From contig NC_074723.1 of assembly GCF_947242115.1 (NCBI RefSeq), positions 27,925,043 through 27,989,042 on the forward strand: a stretch of DNA of 64,000 nt, written 5' to 3'. Positions 1 through 11,659 of the stretch are shown piece after piece. Source of the stretch: Biomphalaria glabrata. Its lineage: Eukaryota; Mollusca; Gastropoda; Planorbidae. Under the pieces are notes generated by a model. The model did not search any database. It was not told the origin of the DNA and saw only the letters and a list, made by a program, of their open reading frames with translations. How positions within the stretch are numbered: the stretch's first letter is position 1; each line of letters opens with the position of its first letter. A program made the position numbers and the translations under genes.

Positions 1-50
1 CTCTATATATATCTATCTATCTATATCTATCTATTTATCTATCTATCTAT
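1..50. repeat. (TCTA)n microsatellite
   Basis: The window opens inside a TATC/TCTA tetranucleotide run that probably continues to the left. Confidence 0.9.
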
Positions 51-744
51 CAAGGATTAGGCTTTATTTACATGAGAAATAGCAAAGAGAAAAGCACAAG
101 TTAAAAAGCACGTCTCTCGAGACATGAAATGTCACAAAAAACCAAGTCCAGATAAAGGATATCTGTTCCAGTAGTGTTGATCCAGAAATCTTCTTTTTAG
201 TAGTCATCTCAGCAAACTCTTTCTTAACTTTCAAATGTATACATTATTTCCTGTTTGTTTGAATTTTTTTTCCACAGCAAAATATACAATCTTGAAACAT
301 CAAATACTACAGATGTTATCATGATGACATCTTGGCATTTTTTGTGTGTTTTTGCTACACTACATCAACGTTACCATTCTTTCCCTTATGCCAGTCAATG
401 ATCATTTCTCAGTTGGGTAGAAGGGGGAGGTACAGGGCTTAAAAAACGAAACCTGACAACAGTTAGATCTAAACGTGGTTACACAAACTGCACACAGACC
501 TCGTGGGGCATGGCGCCTCAGCAAATTACTGAAAGTTGACATTTCTTGAACCATCTGCTTCAAGTCAATCTTCAGGCAACTAGTTAGATAATTACAGACT
601 AGCAAATGTCACTCTGTGAAGAATTTTTATTAGAATGGTGGTAAATATGTATCAATGGACGACGAAAGTAACTGCACCTGTCACACGAATCACTTTTTAC
701 TATTCCTAGCTGCATGTCTGTCTGTCTGTCTGTCTGTCTATATA
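51..744. other. No gene seen
   Basis: AT-rich sequence with no convincing coding frame. A (CTGT)n run at about 715..740 leads into the Helitron-like start at 745. Confidence 0.5.
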
Positions 745-1462
745 TCTATACTATAAAGTAGAAAGTAAGACGTGTGTATGTATGTATGTGACGAATAGAA
801 ATTAAAACCGTTTGACCAATCTTGATAAAACTTGGCAGAAATGTTTCCTGGGTACTAACTTAGACCGTAGTGTATGTACTGTAGCCCTAAAACAAACTTA
901 AGACCCTCAAAAAAGAAAGTTGCCCAACTTCTACACATGAACATACAAATTAGTGTCTATTCATTTCCTTATTTAATGAAAATTAACCTTCAAATTTGAG
1001 TTTACAAAGCATTTTTTTTACTTAAAATCATTCTCTCTAAATGTAAATAGTTTTAAATGTCTTGACATACTTTTTCGTAAGTCGCGGCACCATTACATGC
1101 GTAGTGATACAAATGAAATATACGTCAGAAGTCATAATACCGCCAGGGCCGCCGCCAGGGTTGTGGCCGCCTGCGTGCGAAATACAAAATACCGCCCCTT
1201 ATTTATTTTTTTTCTAGAAAAAAAATTTCTTACTTTGGAGTTTCTTATTATTTGTATGCAGATGCAGAATGTGAAGTTGCAAGTGTTAACAGTTGAACAC
1301 TTGTTGCTAATCATTTAAATAATAAAAATATAGTTTCACAAAGTAAATATTTCACATGAAAACAACAACAACAACATTTTCACAAAAACTCACGTCAAAT
1401 AAAACGATGACCATAAAATAAAATACATTAGTTAAAACATTTAATTGAAATCAAAGAATTTA

Positions 1463-4400
1463 TCATTTCTTCCTTGCTTTCTGTGAAGCAAATTGTTTAA
1501 TGAGCGATTCTAAATCGAGTGATTCACTTCTCTGGTGTTCTATTGCTATCATCGCTAGCGCCGAGAGTCTTTCTTGTCGCATTGCTGATCTTAGGTCATT
1601 TTTTATCAGTTTTAACTTTGAAAATGACCTTTCGCCGCTAGCCACTGACACAGTAAAAAAAATACGCAGGACAGTTACTAAATTTGAACAGGTTGAGGAT
1701 AAATTATTTTTACAAATATATTCAAGTACTTCAACATGTGACCCATTTCTGAGTTTAAATACATTTCGATGGCTCTTAGTTCTTCATACAGCTCCTTTCC
1801 ATTTCTATCAGTTTGGTTTGTCGAAGGATCAGTTAGTTTCAACAGCAGATTAGAACAATGCTTTTGTAAATCATCGTTGCTCATATTTTTAATGTGACTT
1901 ATTTTATATACAGTTTAAAAAATGTCTGTATGATCTTTCAACATCTCAAATCTGTCATTTAATACATGTATCGTTGTATCAAGTATGGCATAGAAAAAGA
2001 AAATTTTAAAATTGTTTTCAGAGTCACTCACACTTTCATCACATTACTTGTCACTCACACTTTCATCACATTACTTGTCACTCACACTTTCATCACATTA
2101 CTTGTCACTTACACTTTCATCACATTACTTGTCACTCACACTTTCATCACATTACTTGTCACTTACACTTTCATCACGTTAATTGTCACTCACACTTTCA
2201 TCACGTTACTTGTCATTAACACTTTCATCACATTACTTGTCATTAACACTTTCATCACATTACTTGTCACTCACACTTTCATCACATTACATGTCACTCA
2301 CACTTTCATCACAATACTTGTCATTAACACTTTCATCACAATACTTGTCACTCACACTTTCATCACATTACTTGTCATTAACACTTTCATCACATTACTT
2401 GTCATTAACACTTTCATCACATTACTTGTCACTCACACGTTCATCACAATACTTGTCATTAACACTTTCATCACATTGCTTGTCATTAACACTTTCATCA
2501 CATTACTTGTCACTCACACGTTCATCACAATACTTGTCATTAACAATTTCATCACAATACTTGTCACTCACACTTTCATCACAATACTTGTCATTAACAC
2601 TTTCATCACATTACTTGTCATTCACATTTTCCTCACATTACTTGTCATCGAACATACCTTTTCTTTTACTTATCCGAGAAATTTGTGATGGCGGAAATTC
2701 TGTATCAGCGTCTATTACAGAAGCCAGTTCTCTTGCTTCCAATATAATTTTAACGAAATTTTTACCAGATCTTATGTCTAAAAAATATTTTTTTTACTTT
2801 TTCAATGCTTCCAATGCTGATAAAATATTCACTTTAGGCTGCTGCAACAATTTACTGACGATGATGATTCGATTTAACAATAGTATGCCATATAACAGCA
2901 GAACAGATAAATGTGAAGACCTTTAGTTTAGTGCCAAGACCATTCGCCAGCTCTAGTATTCATGTCTTTGTAATCGTTTTCACTTATCTCCACCAATGTA
3001 TCATAAATTTCACCAATTTGTGTTTTGAGAGGAAGTATTGCCTCTATCCGACTTTCCCATCGTGTTCTAGATAAAGGTTTCAAAGTGAATTTTAATAATT
3101 TTGTTGTCAAAGTGCTCCATCTTGAATTGGATGCAGAGAAAAAAATACATATAGCTCTTGAACAATGTTAAATAAAATTTACAGTTTCAAATGATATTTT
3201 TGAGGCATCATTAACTTCTAAGTTTAGACTGTGAGCTGAACAGGGTACAAAAAACACCCTAGGATTTAAATCCAAAATTTTTCTTTTGTAGACCTTTTTT
3301 TTTTCCTTTCATATTCGCACCGTTATCGTATCCTTGTCCTCTTAGATTTTTTATTTCCTGTTTTAACTTTGCAATTGTTTCTATTATGTAGTCACAATGT
3401 CCTTCTCCACTTGTATCATTAATTGGGCGAAACCCCTAGAAAATGTTCATGTATTTCTACATGAGGTGTACAAGAAACAGAACGAATACTAATTGTAATC
3501 TGTTCGGTATGAGACACATCTGGTGTACAATTTAATATTATGGAAAAGTATTATGAAGGATTGTATTTTCTATTTCACTAGCAATTAATAAAATAATTTC
3601 ATTTTGTATTTCTGATCCAATATAATGAGGTACATTTTTATAGCTGAAATGTTGAATACGTCGAAGATGTTCTGCCATATTAGTATCAAATTTGGAAATT
3701 GTCTGTATTCATTGTAAAAAAAATGTCCATTGTTTTTTTCGGTGTCAAACGATTGGAGGATCCTCTTAAAGCGAGACATTGCCGAGACAGATACCGGGAC
3801 TTAATTACTGAATAATTCGTTCTATAACAGATTTCCAATGCTGCTTTTCAATATCATACAGAATTGCATCTATTGTTGTTTTATTTTCAAGAGCAAGTAA
3901 TAGTTCTGACATTTTTTAAACGTTCTTTATATGATCGGCATTGTATTCGTGTCTTTTCAAAATGAATGAAATATGGCCCCAATCAATTACTCCTTTTGTA
4001 CCCACAATGTCATCTTTATTTATTTTTTTCCCTCAAATAACCGACATGGGCCACAGAACACAGAAAAAAGTGACTCTTAATATATAAAAGCCATTGACGG
4101 TGTATTTTTTCACAGTTTGGTAAATGATGATAGTAATAAAAAGCAGAAAATTTTCTACCATTTTCATTGCATGGAAATGGTATGTTGGATATTTGTTTGG
4201 GATAATTTTGAATTAAAAATTGAATATCATTTTACATGCCACTTACTAGGATCATTTGACATTAACGTGAATCCTAGAATGTCTTGACTGTCCAAAGGTT
4301 ATATTTAGATGAGCTAGTCTGTGGCATTAATGTTTGATCCTCTTCCATAAAAACTTGTTGTTCTTCTGGAGGTATACAACTATCACTGTCTGCCTTTCCT

Positions 4401-4620
4401 CGCTATGATGACGGAATAGACACTTCAGCACTGGATATACGACATTGGCACAATCATTGGAAGCAGGTTTTTCACTTTCAGTATTTTTGGAAGATGTAAA
4501 AAATTGTTTAATGATCCTTTTCATTTTTTTTCTACTTCGATTTTTCGTAGCTTTTGTTGTCGATATTAAGCACCCGATAAACGTTTTTTGTTTCGTTCTG
4601 ACATTTTTTTTGGAAAACTG
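1463..4620 (-). pseudogene. Decayed hAT transposase (TTF / DUF4371 / hATC type)
   Basis: Pieces read from right to left. The N-terminal leader near 4600..4330 reads MSERNKKRLSGA then SSKNTESEKP. At 4190..4050 a TTF-finger-like stretch reads FPCNENGRKFSAFYY and then WLLYIKSHFFLCS. The DUF4371-like part is at 3779..3585. A segment with LKPLSRTRWESRIEA lies at 3110..2928. The hAT C-terminal dimerisation domain is at 1651..1463, with SGERSFSKLKLIKNDLRS and QERLSALAMIAIEH. The frame is broken by several stops and shifts and by the minisatellite between the last two parts. This architecture is typical of 'zinc finger MYM-type 1-like' transposases. It is not a host gene: it lies between matched TIRs and TSDs. 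Confidence 0.7.
2024..2650. repeat. 27-bp minisatellite, about 23 copies, inside the hAT
   Basis: The unit is TCACTCACACTTTCATCACA + TTACTTG, with variants CATTAACA and ACAATACTTG. Because 27 is a multiple of three, two + strand frames stay open for about 240 codons (VTHTFITLL and SLTLSSHYL). They are artefacts of the repeat. It replaces part of the transposase region. Confidence 0.95.
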
Positions 4621-5389
4621 GAGGGGGAAAATTTGAACTGAAAATTAATTTAAAATTGGCACCAAACATTAAAACCTTCAATCTATCACTTTAATTTATA
4701 ACGCATTAGCAAACGTGAGCCACTATATCCACTTCATACAGTCCACATTGTCACTGCACCATTTTTTCAAATGTAAAGAAACAATTGGAATAATTGGAAT
4801 TGAATATGACGTAATGTAGTTCTAAAATAAATCAGTTTTCATTGATTTGAATGAAAGATTTAAAATGAAAATATTAGAATGAAGTAAATGATCTAGATCT
4901 ATATTTAAAAGTAGATTTCCATATACATTGGAAGATATACTATCCAAGGCTAAAAAATAAAGTGGGATAGAGAAAGACTGTCAAATGATCTTGTGTGGTG
5001 CCCCAACCGTCCAACTAAGGGATTGATGAAGGAGATACGGTGGAGATCTCGATTTAGATTATTCTAGATCTTTAATCATCCAAAAAATATTCTGCTTCAT
5101 TAGTTTGAGATTGATAACCCATTCAAAATTAAAGTGAGAATAGTTAGGACTATAAAAATACTATACTTTCAATTACTACTTACGGATTAGGGCTACTCGA
5201 CTTAAAATAAAAAATATTTATATTTATCTGTAGTAGATCTACGTACTTTATTTTTTTTAAATGTGTAGACTGCTCTATTTCTGAAAGAAGACTCAATACA
5301 CATTAAAATATTATATACTAACCGCGAAAATTCAAGGTCAGGAAATGAGTGGCATCTCTGGAAAAACCATAGGGAATGCCTCGCGTGCA

Positions 5390-6262
5390 CGACTGATTTT
5401 TTTAGCGGCCCCAGAAAGGGGAAAAGACGCTATTAGTTTTGTGCAAAATGTCTGTCCGTCTGACGGTCCTTCCCGTTTAGATCTTGTAAACTAGAAAAGA
5501 TATTGAAAATCCGACATCACAATATTTTAGACCATTCAAAGTTCTGATGCAACGGCTACTTTTTTTTTTCTGAAAGCGAAAAATCTAATTTTTAAAATCA
5601 GTTATGCAAGCAGTTTTTTAAAGAGAAAAAGCTAATTAGTATGTATTATAAGTTAGACCTAATTTAAAACGAATAGTAATCTTGTAAACTTCATTTTATA
5701 ACAGATTGAACCTTCTTCAAGACCACTAGATCAATTATAAGACATCAGTTAGGCCAGGGGAGGTGCGGTGGCTGAGCGGTAAAGCGCTTGGCTTCCGAAA
5801 CGGGGGTCCAGGGCTCGAATCCTGGTGAAGAATGGGATTTTTAACTTTGGAATCTTTGTGCGTCCACTCAGCTCTAATGGATACCTGACATTAGTTGGGG
5901 AAAAGTAAAGTCGGTTGTTCGTTGTGCTGGCTACATGACAACCTCGTTAAACGTAGGCCACAAAAAAAACAGATTAACTTTATATCATCTGCCCTATAGA
6001 CCACAATGTCTGAAAGGGGAACTAGTTAGGCCAGGTTCACATCTAACTTTACATTCACTTTCCCTGTCCTTTGATCTGCTGGACCGTTGGGGCACTACAC
6101 AAGATCTGTTAACTTTCTTTCTCCATTCTTATCTCTCATTTGTCTTTGATATAATTTCATTCGGATGTTCATTCTGAAAATATTGAAGCCTACCTGGGTG
6201 GACCACTTCGGGGGCCGATTTTGAGTTTGTGTTTCCACACAAACAGTCTTTTGTAACCTTGT
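5390..6262 (+). mobile_element. Composite repeat with a captured SINE, copy 1
   Basis: Begins GACTGATTTTTTTTAGCGG and then GACGCTATTAGTTTTGTGC. It ends near CACTTCGGGGGCCGATTTTG and a short palindrome around GAGTTTGTGTTTCCACAC. The same sequence, in the opposite orientation and with the SINE at the same place, lies at 57367..58263. A left-end fragment lies at 34825..35230. The GGCCCC/GGGGCC motifs near both ends suggest a TIR element, but the superfamily is not clear. Confidence 0.6.
5759..6023 (+). mobile_element. tRNA-derived SINE with 12-bp TSD
   Basis: The head GTGGCTGAGCGGTAAAGCGC is an A box and GGGCTCGAATCC is a B box, spaced as in a tRNA. The body holds CTGACATTAGTTGGGGA and CTGCCCTATAGACCACA. 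Flanks AGTTAGGCCAGG at 5747..5758 and 6024..6035 are the target duplication. The - strand copy at 57607..57865 sits at the matching site. Confidence 0.85.
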
Positions 6263-7353
6263 TTTTTATTGGTTCCGAAATAACTTTAAAGGACGAATGT
6301 CGTTGCTGCCTTTTTTATGTTTTCAAGGGCAATAATAATTAGAACTATGCAACAAATTCAATTAATTTATAAAAATGAAATTAAAATATATATAAAAAAA
6401 TAAACTTATATTTACACACACTTACTTTGAGGTAAGGATTTGGCCGCCCCTTGCCTTCGGCCGCCTGCTTACGGTGCACACATTGCACAATAGGTATCGG
6501 CGGCCCTGAATACCGCGCATTATAAAGGCATATTATTAAACTAATAAACTACTTACATAATACAATTTACTTTCCAATGTGTTTTTTTAAAGCGTTTAAG
6601 CCTACAGTTACAGATTCTGTTTAATTTTAAGTCTTTATTTTCAATTTACTTTTTTCTTTCAAGTTTACTAATAGCGCATTTAGACCACTTAACAACATAG
6701 CTAGATATATACAAACAATTTCATTCATCATGCCGTCATAGTGTGCGTGTAGCTAGATCTAGGTCAAAGTGTTTAGTCATTTACTAGGTTCAAAGTGTTT
6801 AGTTATTGACTAGACTACTGTGGCATTCAAATTGTTTAGATTCTAAATCTAGAGTTACATAAAATTAAACTAACAATATTATATAAACAATTACATTCAC
6901 GCGTTTAAAATATATTTTATCGCTTCATGTGTCGTGCACACAATTATGTAAATACAATATGATTGGACAGGCTACATGAGGCTCTATATGGGGGATATTA
7001 CATATACGAATATACAATAATTAATAAGCTTCTTGAGCCATTGAATTCACACTTACGATAGTAGGTCTACATCTATTATAATAGTATATAATAGTATCTA
7101 GACTATAGATCTAGATCTAAATATCTGTAGACCTTTAAGCAAATGTTATTAATTTAAAAAAAAATGGATTTAGGTCGATTAGCTATTTTGATAGCTCCAT
7201 TCATATTATTTTTTAATTCACGCATTTGCTTTATTACAGCATTATTATTTCATTTAATTGTTAATTGTTTCCAAAACACTGTCAGGACTATATCGACAGT
7301 GATACGCAAATTAAGACTCGCGGGCAGCGGGTAAAATATGTCTAGTATATATA

Positions 7354-7430
7354 TCTATATTATAAAGTAGAAAGTAAGGCGTATGTATGTTGTGTGTATG
7401 TTACGAATAGAAGTCAAAACCGTCTTTGCC
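7354..7430 (+). mobile_element. Helitron-like 5' end, interrupted
   Basis: TCTATATTATAAAGTAGAAAG followed by GTATG repeats repeats the start at 745, a few bases after the previous element's CTAG|T end. It is cut at 7430 by the hAT-like copy that follows. Confidence 0.4.
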
Positions 7431-7589
7431 ATAATATTTATGGGCGTAGCCAGGATTTTTCTCGGAGGAGGAGTTTGAGGGATATAGTGTATACAGATAT
7501 AAAATGTGTGTGTGTGTGTGTAGACATACGTAATTAACGTAACTATCCGACCGTTTTTTCTTTCTGAAGACGTGTCTTGCATTCTTAAC

Positions 7590-9487
7590 CAGTGGCGTAC
7601 CTAAAGGGGGGGGGGGAGAATTTTTAAATCTCCCCGGGATTTATATGTAAGTACATAAATTAATATATTTGATTGACAAATAGTGCCAACGGGTGTCTTT
7701 TTTTTTCAGCATTTATGGATTAAATTTATCACAAAGATTAAACCTAGATCTAGGTCTATCGGTACGTTGCCTTTGTTGACATTTTAAAAATATTTTTTCC
7801 CACAGAGATCAAAGTTTTTTTTAAAGTTAGTTTTACATTTTAAACTTTGTTGCCACGAATAAAACTGCATGATATACAGCGAATTCCAGGTATCTTGTTA
7901 CCTTTACTAAAATAGATCTAATATTAGCACATCCTTCCTTTTGAAGTTATTATCACATCCTTCCTTTTAAAGTTCTTAAGAGTGATATCTACTAGGAGGG
8001 CCGGCCCGAGCATTTGCGGGGCCCATTGCGAAACGGATCGCGCGGGGCCTAGTCTGGGTAGGGATAAGCATAATGTCAAAATTAGTTTTTTTCAATTAGA
8101 AAATATGCCTGTTTTCGTTTTTACAATACATTTCTATCAAATGAAAGCGCGCAATGCCACTTTTTATTTATTGGCACCCCAAATGTCAATTTCGTCTCTT
8201 CTTTCAGGAGATCTGAATACATTCAAAACATGGTCAGGACTTTATCGTATATTTTGTCTTTTCTTGAGATTTCCTGGTCAGGACTTTATCGTATATTTTG
8301 ACTTTTCAGTCCGCTTATAGGAGTATTTCTATACTCGAGTAAGCGAGATATGGATCTTTCCCACTTTTGTATGCTCTGAATCCTTTTGCTTTCGCACAAA
8401 ACATAAACAACCAACAATGACGTAATACCATATAAAATTAGCACAGTGCAGTGGAAAATTAAGAATTTTTTGCCTATCTGGAATTCTGGTCAAAGCTCCT
8501 GCGCCCAATTAATATAGTTCAGAAGAAACTACAAAAGTCTGGACTGCATATACGGGAAGCTGCTGAAGAAATTAGTACCATTTCATGCTTTCTGCAAAAT
8601 GATGAGAAAGTGACAAAAACCCAATCCATCGAAAAAGCAAAAGAAGGTAGCGAATACTATGGATTCCCTGTAATCAAAACAACCAGAAGAAAGAAAAGAC
8701 TTGATGGGAAGTTGAGTTCTAATGTAGGACTGTCAATAAAACTGCAATTCAAGCGTGTTGCGACAGAAGTGCTGGACAGATTTCATATGGAGATGAAGGG
8801 CAGATTCTAAAGGCTGGAAAGAAAATAAGTACCTTTGGGTTTCTTCTTGAAACAAGACACAGATGAAGACACGCTTATGACAAACTGTGCTACTTTTCCT
8901 GTTTGTATGATGAAATAAATGGAAAATCGCTTTTTCAATGATGTCATTAATGCACGAGCACTTTTCATCAGCAATCACCAATAGACATATTGAGGAAACA
9001 GGCTTCATATGGGAATTACGTGTGCTCAAACTTTGCAACCTCCTCCGAATACCGCTAACTCAGGCCACTTCCATTACGTCATGTGAGAGATCATTCTCAA
9101 AACTCAAGTTCATCAAAAGCTATCTCAGGAGCACAATGACGCAAGAAAGGCTTATCATGGCTTTAATGTCAGTGATGTCACAAATACTAGAAAGTATCGA
9201 TGTAGTTGATGTTATAGATGTCTTTGCTGCACAGAATGCACGACGTGAAGCGATATCAATTTAGATTTGTCACTTGTGCATTATTTAACTAATAAACAAC
9301 GGTATTATTCATTAAAAGAGTCTTGATGATTACTTTTTGTTAAGTTTACTGATATACTGAACCAATTTGATTTGGGGCTTATATATTTTTGCGTACATTA
9401 TCTCATGTCACATGTCGAATGTCAAAATGCAAAGGGCCCCCAAAGAGGTCAATCCCCACGGCCCCCAAATCCCTTGTTACGCCCCTG
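7590..9487 (+). mobile_element. hAT element, 1.9 kb, TSD TTCTTAAC
   Basis: The left end CAGTGGCGTACCTAAAGGGG and right end CCCTTGTTACGCCCCTG form imperfect TIRs. The octamer TTCTTAAC flanks it at 7582..7589 and 9488..9495 and fits the hAT preference nTnnnnAn. A transposase C-terminus lies near the right end. The rest of the transposase is mostly lost, so it is a shrunken non-autonomous copy. It interrupts the hAT-like element at 7439. Confidence 0.9.
8938..9264 (+). pseudogene. hAT transposase C-terminal (hATC) remnant
   Basis: The frame reads LRIPLTQATSITSCERSFSK, LKFIKSYLRSTMTQERL and then FAAQNARREAISI before a stop. ERSFSKLK...LRSTMxQERL is the signature of the hATC dimerisation domain. 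It matches the C-terminus at 1463..1651(-) of the larger hAT. A short upstream piece at 8610..8810 (KGSEYYGFPVIKTTRRKKR) may be another remnant. No N-terminal finger remains. Confidence 0.75.
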
Positions 9488-10338
9488 TTCTTAACTAGGT
9501 TCTCCCTGTAGATTCCTCACCCTTGCCAGCCAGACATAATTCCGATATTTAAACTATTCTCAGGTATATACAGTGCATTATTCCGCTATTAAAAAAAATT
9601 TGTTCAAAAATCAAATTTGCTATAACGCTATTCTCTGCATTTTATTAATGGAGCACAGCGACTGCTGTAACCCATATTGGCTACCCTTATCAAATTTGGT
9701 GAATGTAGTTTGCTTTAGATTTTATATCGAAAAGGGAGGTTTTATCATCAAAACCATTTGTTGGGAGGGGGGCAAACTAAAAAAAATTCTGTAGTTTTTT
9801 TTTTAAACAAACTCAAAACCCCTTTAGTTATGCTCATAGAATTTAGTTTAACTTAATTTTATATTGAAAAGGTGGCTTTTATCTCCAAACCCCGCTGGAG
9901 GGGTTTTCATTTAAAGTCCTCTTGAGGATTTAAAAAAAAAATCAAAACCCCTTTTGTCTACGCTCAAAGATTCTTGTGACTGCTGTATGCTTTAGTCTTA
10001 TATTGAAGAGGGGGTTTTATCGATAAAATATTTTGACGGGGATTTAAAATCAAAATCCCCCTTAGCTACGCTTATGGAATTTAATGATTTTCGTTTCAAT
10101 TATGTTTTGTTTTATAGAAGAGGGGGAGGTTTTAATCTCAAAACTCCCCGGAGGGGGATTTTAAATTCTAAAACCTCCTTTGGTTGCGCTGGGGCAAGAA
10201 ATGGTTTAACACAAAAATTTTACCTAAAATAAACTAAAATAAAGCAAAAAAACAGTCACAAAATTCCATCCTTCCCCCGCAGGGAGGGTTTCAATAGGGG
10301 GTGGGGATTGAACTCAACCCCGTCATGGCTAAGTCAAG

Positions 10339-10385
10339 GATAAAAACAATCTATCTATCTATCTAATCTATCTATCTATCTATAT
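10339..10385. repeat. (CTAT)n microsatellite
   Basis: CTATCTATCTA run directly after the diverged end of the hAT-like copy. Confidence 0.85.
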
Positions 10386-10561
10386 CTCAACGTCAGTCTA
10401 AATAAAGTTCTAAAAAAAATCCATATCACTGGCAGGTTTGTAACTGCTAATTTGCTCATCATTAATTGTGAAGGGCAGAATAACAATTAACTGCAGATAC
10501 TGATTGACTCTAGCGTAATGGTAACACATTGACAGTTCACGTTAAATGTCATCTCTTCGTG

Positions 10562-10633
10562 TATAAAAACCTGAAGTCTTTCCAGTTATTGCGTTCTGAA
10601 TGTTCAGTTTCAAGACTACTCCACCAAATAGAA
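10562..10633 (+). promoter_or_regulatory. Candidate TATA box and 5' UTR exon of gene A
   Basis: TATAAAA at 10562..10568 is followed by about 65 bp and a possible donor AGAA|GTATGT at 10634. Gene A's first coding exon is preceded by a good acceptor (TTTGTAG, 12642), so an upstream non-coding exon is expected. A similar layout stands upstream of gene B. Transcription evidence is needed. Confidence 0.3.
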
Positions 10634-10639
10634 GTATGT

Positions 10640-11650
10640 AATTTTTTTCTAATATACATTTCTTTTATACTTGTTAAAATGTTTCCACTCTTTCTAATGA
10701 CTTATAAACATGTGTGTGCGTGTGTATGTTTGTGCGTGCTCATGTGTTTGTATATGTTTTATTTATTGGAATACGTTGACATGAATGTAATCGACTTTAT
10801 TTGAGTTTCTTTAGACATTTCAATTAATTTAGATCTACAAAGAGAAAAAAAAAAGAAGTTGACAACTCGGTCGTATTGGCAACAATCTTGATTTTCATTA
10901 TATTTTTTCTGAGAATTGGATCTTACTTCAATAGTAATTTCAGCAACAAATTTTCAATCAATTGTTTGGTGATGCCTGCAGACTGTCAGATTAATCATTT
11001 CGTATTGTCTAAGGTGAAACACTCGAGACTAACAAATAGAGCTGACAGGAATATGAAGCATGGTTGATGGAATGTTACGCCTTTGTCAGTAACTCACATA
11101 CTATTGTATATTATCTCCCTTTCAGGTATATTGTAGATAGTAGGAAGAGTTATGCCCATTCATAGGGGACACTATTCTGTGAGCCAAGATGGCTGATTAA
11201 AGATTCTGGTCATTTGTTTATATTATGAATGTGTTGTCATTTCATTTCAAGTATCTATCGTAACATACATGCAGACCGATAAATTGGAATCTTGGGTTCA
11301 AATGTATAATAATTAATTACATGAAATTTGTATTCCCCTCAACAGGTTGAGGCTCCCATCTGACCCTCACCGCACATGCCTAGGTAGCTTCTGCTGTCAA
11401 GTATTTAAAAAATTGTTATATTTAAGATAAGGCTAGGATCAAATTTGAATGAAAACTACGAATTCAAACATCTGATGCCCTGCGGCTGTACTGTAAGATG
11501 AAAAAGGCTTTGTGAGTCAACCCTGGGGAAAAATACAGAGCCGATGGCATGTAGTCAAAATTTCAGCTCACAGAGCCACTCTCTGGTAGAGCTTGCAACG
11601 CCGCTGATCCCATATTGTGCCTGGTATCTGATGTTTCTTTGGGGAGGCCA
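10640..11650. other. No gene seen (possible 5' UTR intron of gene A)
   Basis: AT-rich sequence with a GTGTGTG-rich stretch near 10705..10760. The frames here are short, with no recognisable domain. Confidence 0.4.
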
Positions 11651-11659
11651 GCTGTGTTG

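Larger units (their letters stand above)
1144..6508 (-). mobile_element. hAT DNA transposon, about 5.4 kb, 8-bp TSD AATACCGC
   Basis: Both ends carry CAGGGCCGCCG inverted repeats (start CAGGGCCGCCGCC; end CGGCGGCCCTG). They are flanked by the identical octamer AATACCGC at 1136..1143 and 6509..6516. An 8-bp duplication is the hAT hallmark. A decayed transposase of the TTF/DUF4371/hATC (ZMYM1-like) type lies on the - strand. The element has been invaded by a 27-bp minisatellite (2024..2650) and by a composite repeat (5390..6262), so the original was nearer 4 kb. Confidence 0.85.
745..7345 (+). mobile_element. Helitron-like non-autonomous element split by a nested hAT
   Basis: The left end, A|TCTATACTATAAAGTAG, matches the starts at 7354 and 46798. 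It is followed by the same 'accgtttgaccaatcttgat' type text found in the copy at 46798. The right end is CTAG|T at about 7342..7346, just after a G/C-rich stretch (CGCGGGCAGCGGG) that resembles a Helitron terminal hairpin. The hAT at 1144..6508 interrupts it and, with one TSD copy, can be removed conceptually to leave about 1.2 kb. TC...CTRR ends without TIR or TSD are the family rule. That the two halves belong together is inference. No Rep/helicase gene is seen. Confidence 0.4.
7439..10338 (+). mobile_element. hAT-like element, GGGCGTAGCC family, oldest copy
   Basis: It starts ATGGGCGTAGCCAGGATTTT like the copies at 47888 and 61806(-). It shares with them the middle stretch (AGTGCATTAT, ATTAATGGAGC, GATTTTATATCGAAAAG) and the right part, made of GGGGTTTT/AAAACCCC palindromic units. 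The right end (GGCTAAGTCAAGG) is diverged, so the end coordinate is approximate. A complete hAT (7590..9487) is inserted near its left end. It has no LINE tail at about 9633, where the other two copies do. Confidence 0.6.

Noticed and set aside
1966-2926. Two long + strand frames of about 240 codons (VTHTFITLL and SLTLSSHYL repeats)
   Set aside because: They are translations of the 27-bp minisatellite inside a hAT and have no non-repeat domain.
5759-5835. tRNA gene
   Set aside because: The A and B boxes belong to a dispersed SINE with TSD and a conserved body; no clean cloverleaf.
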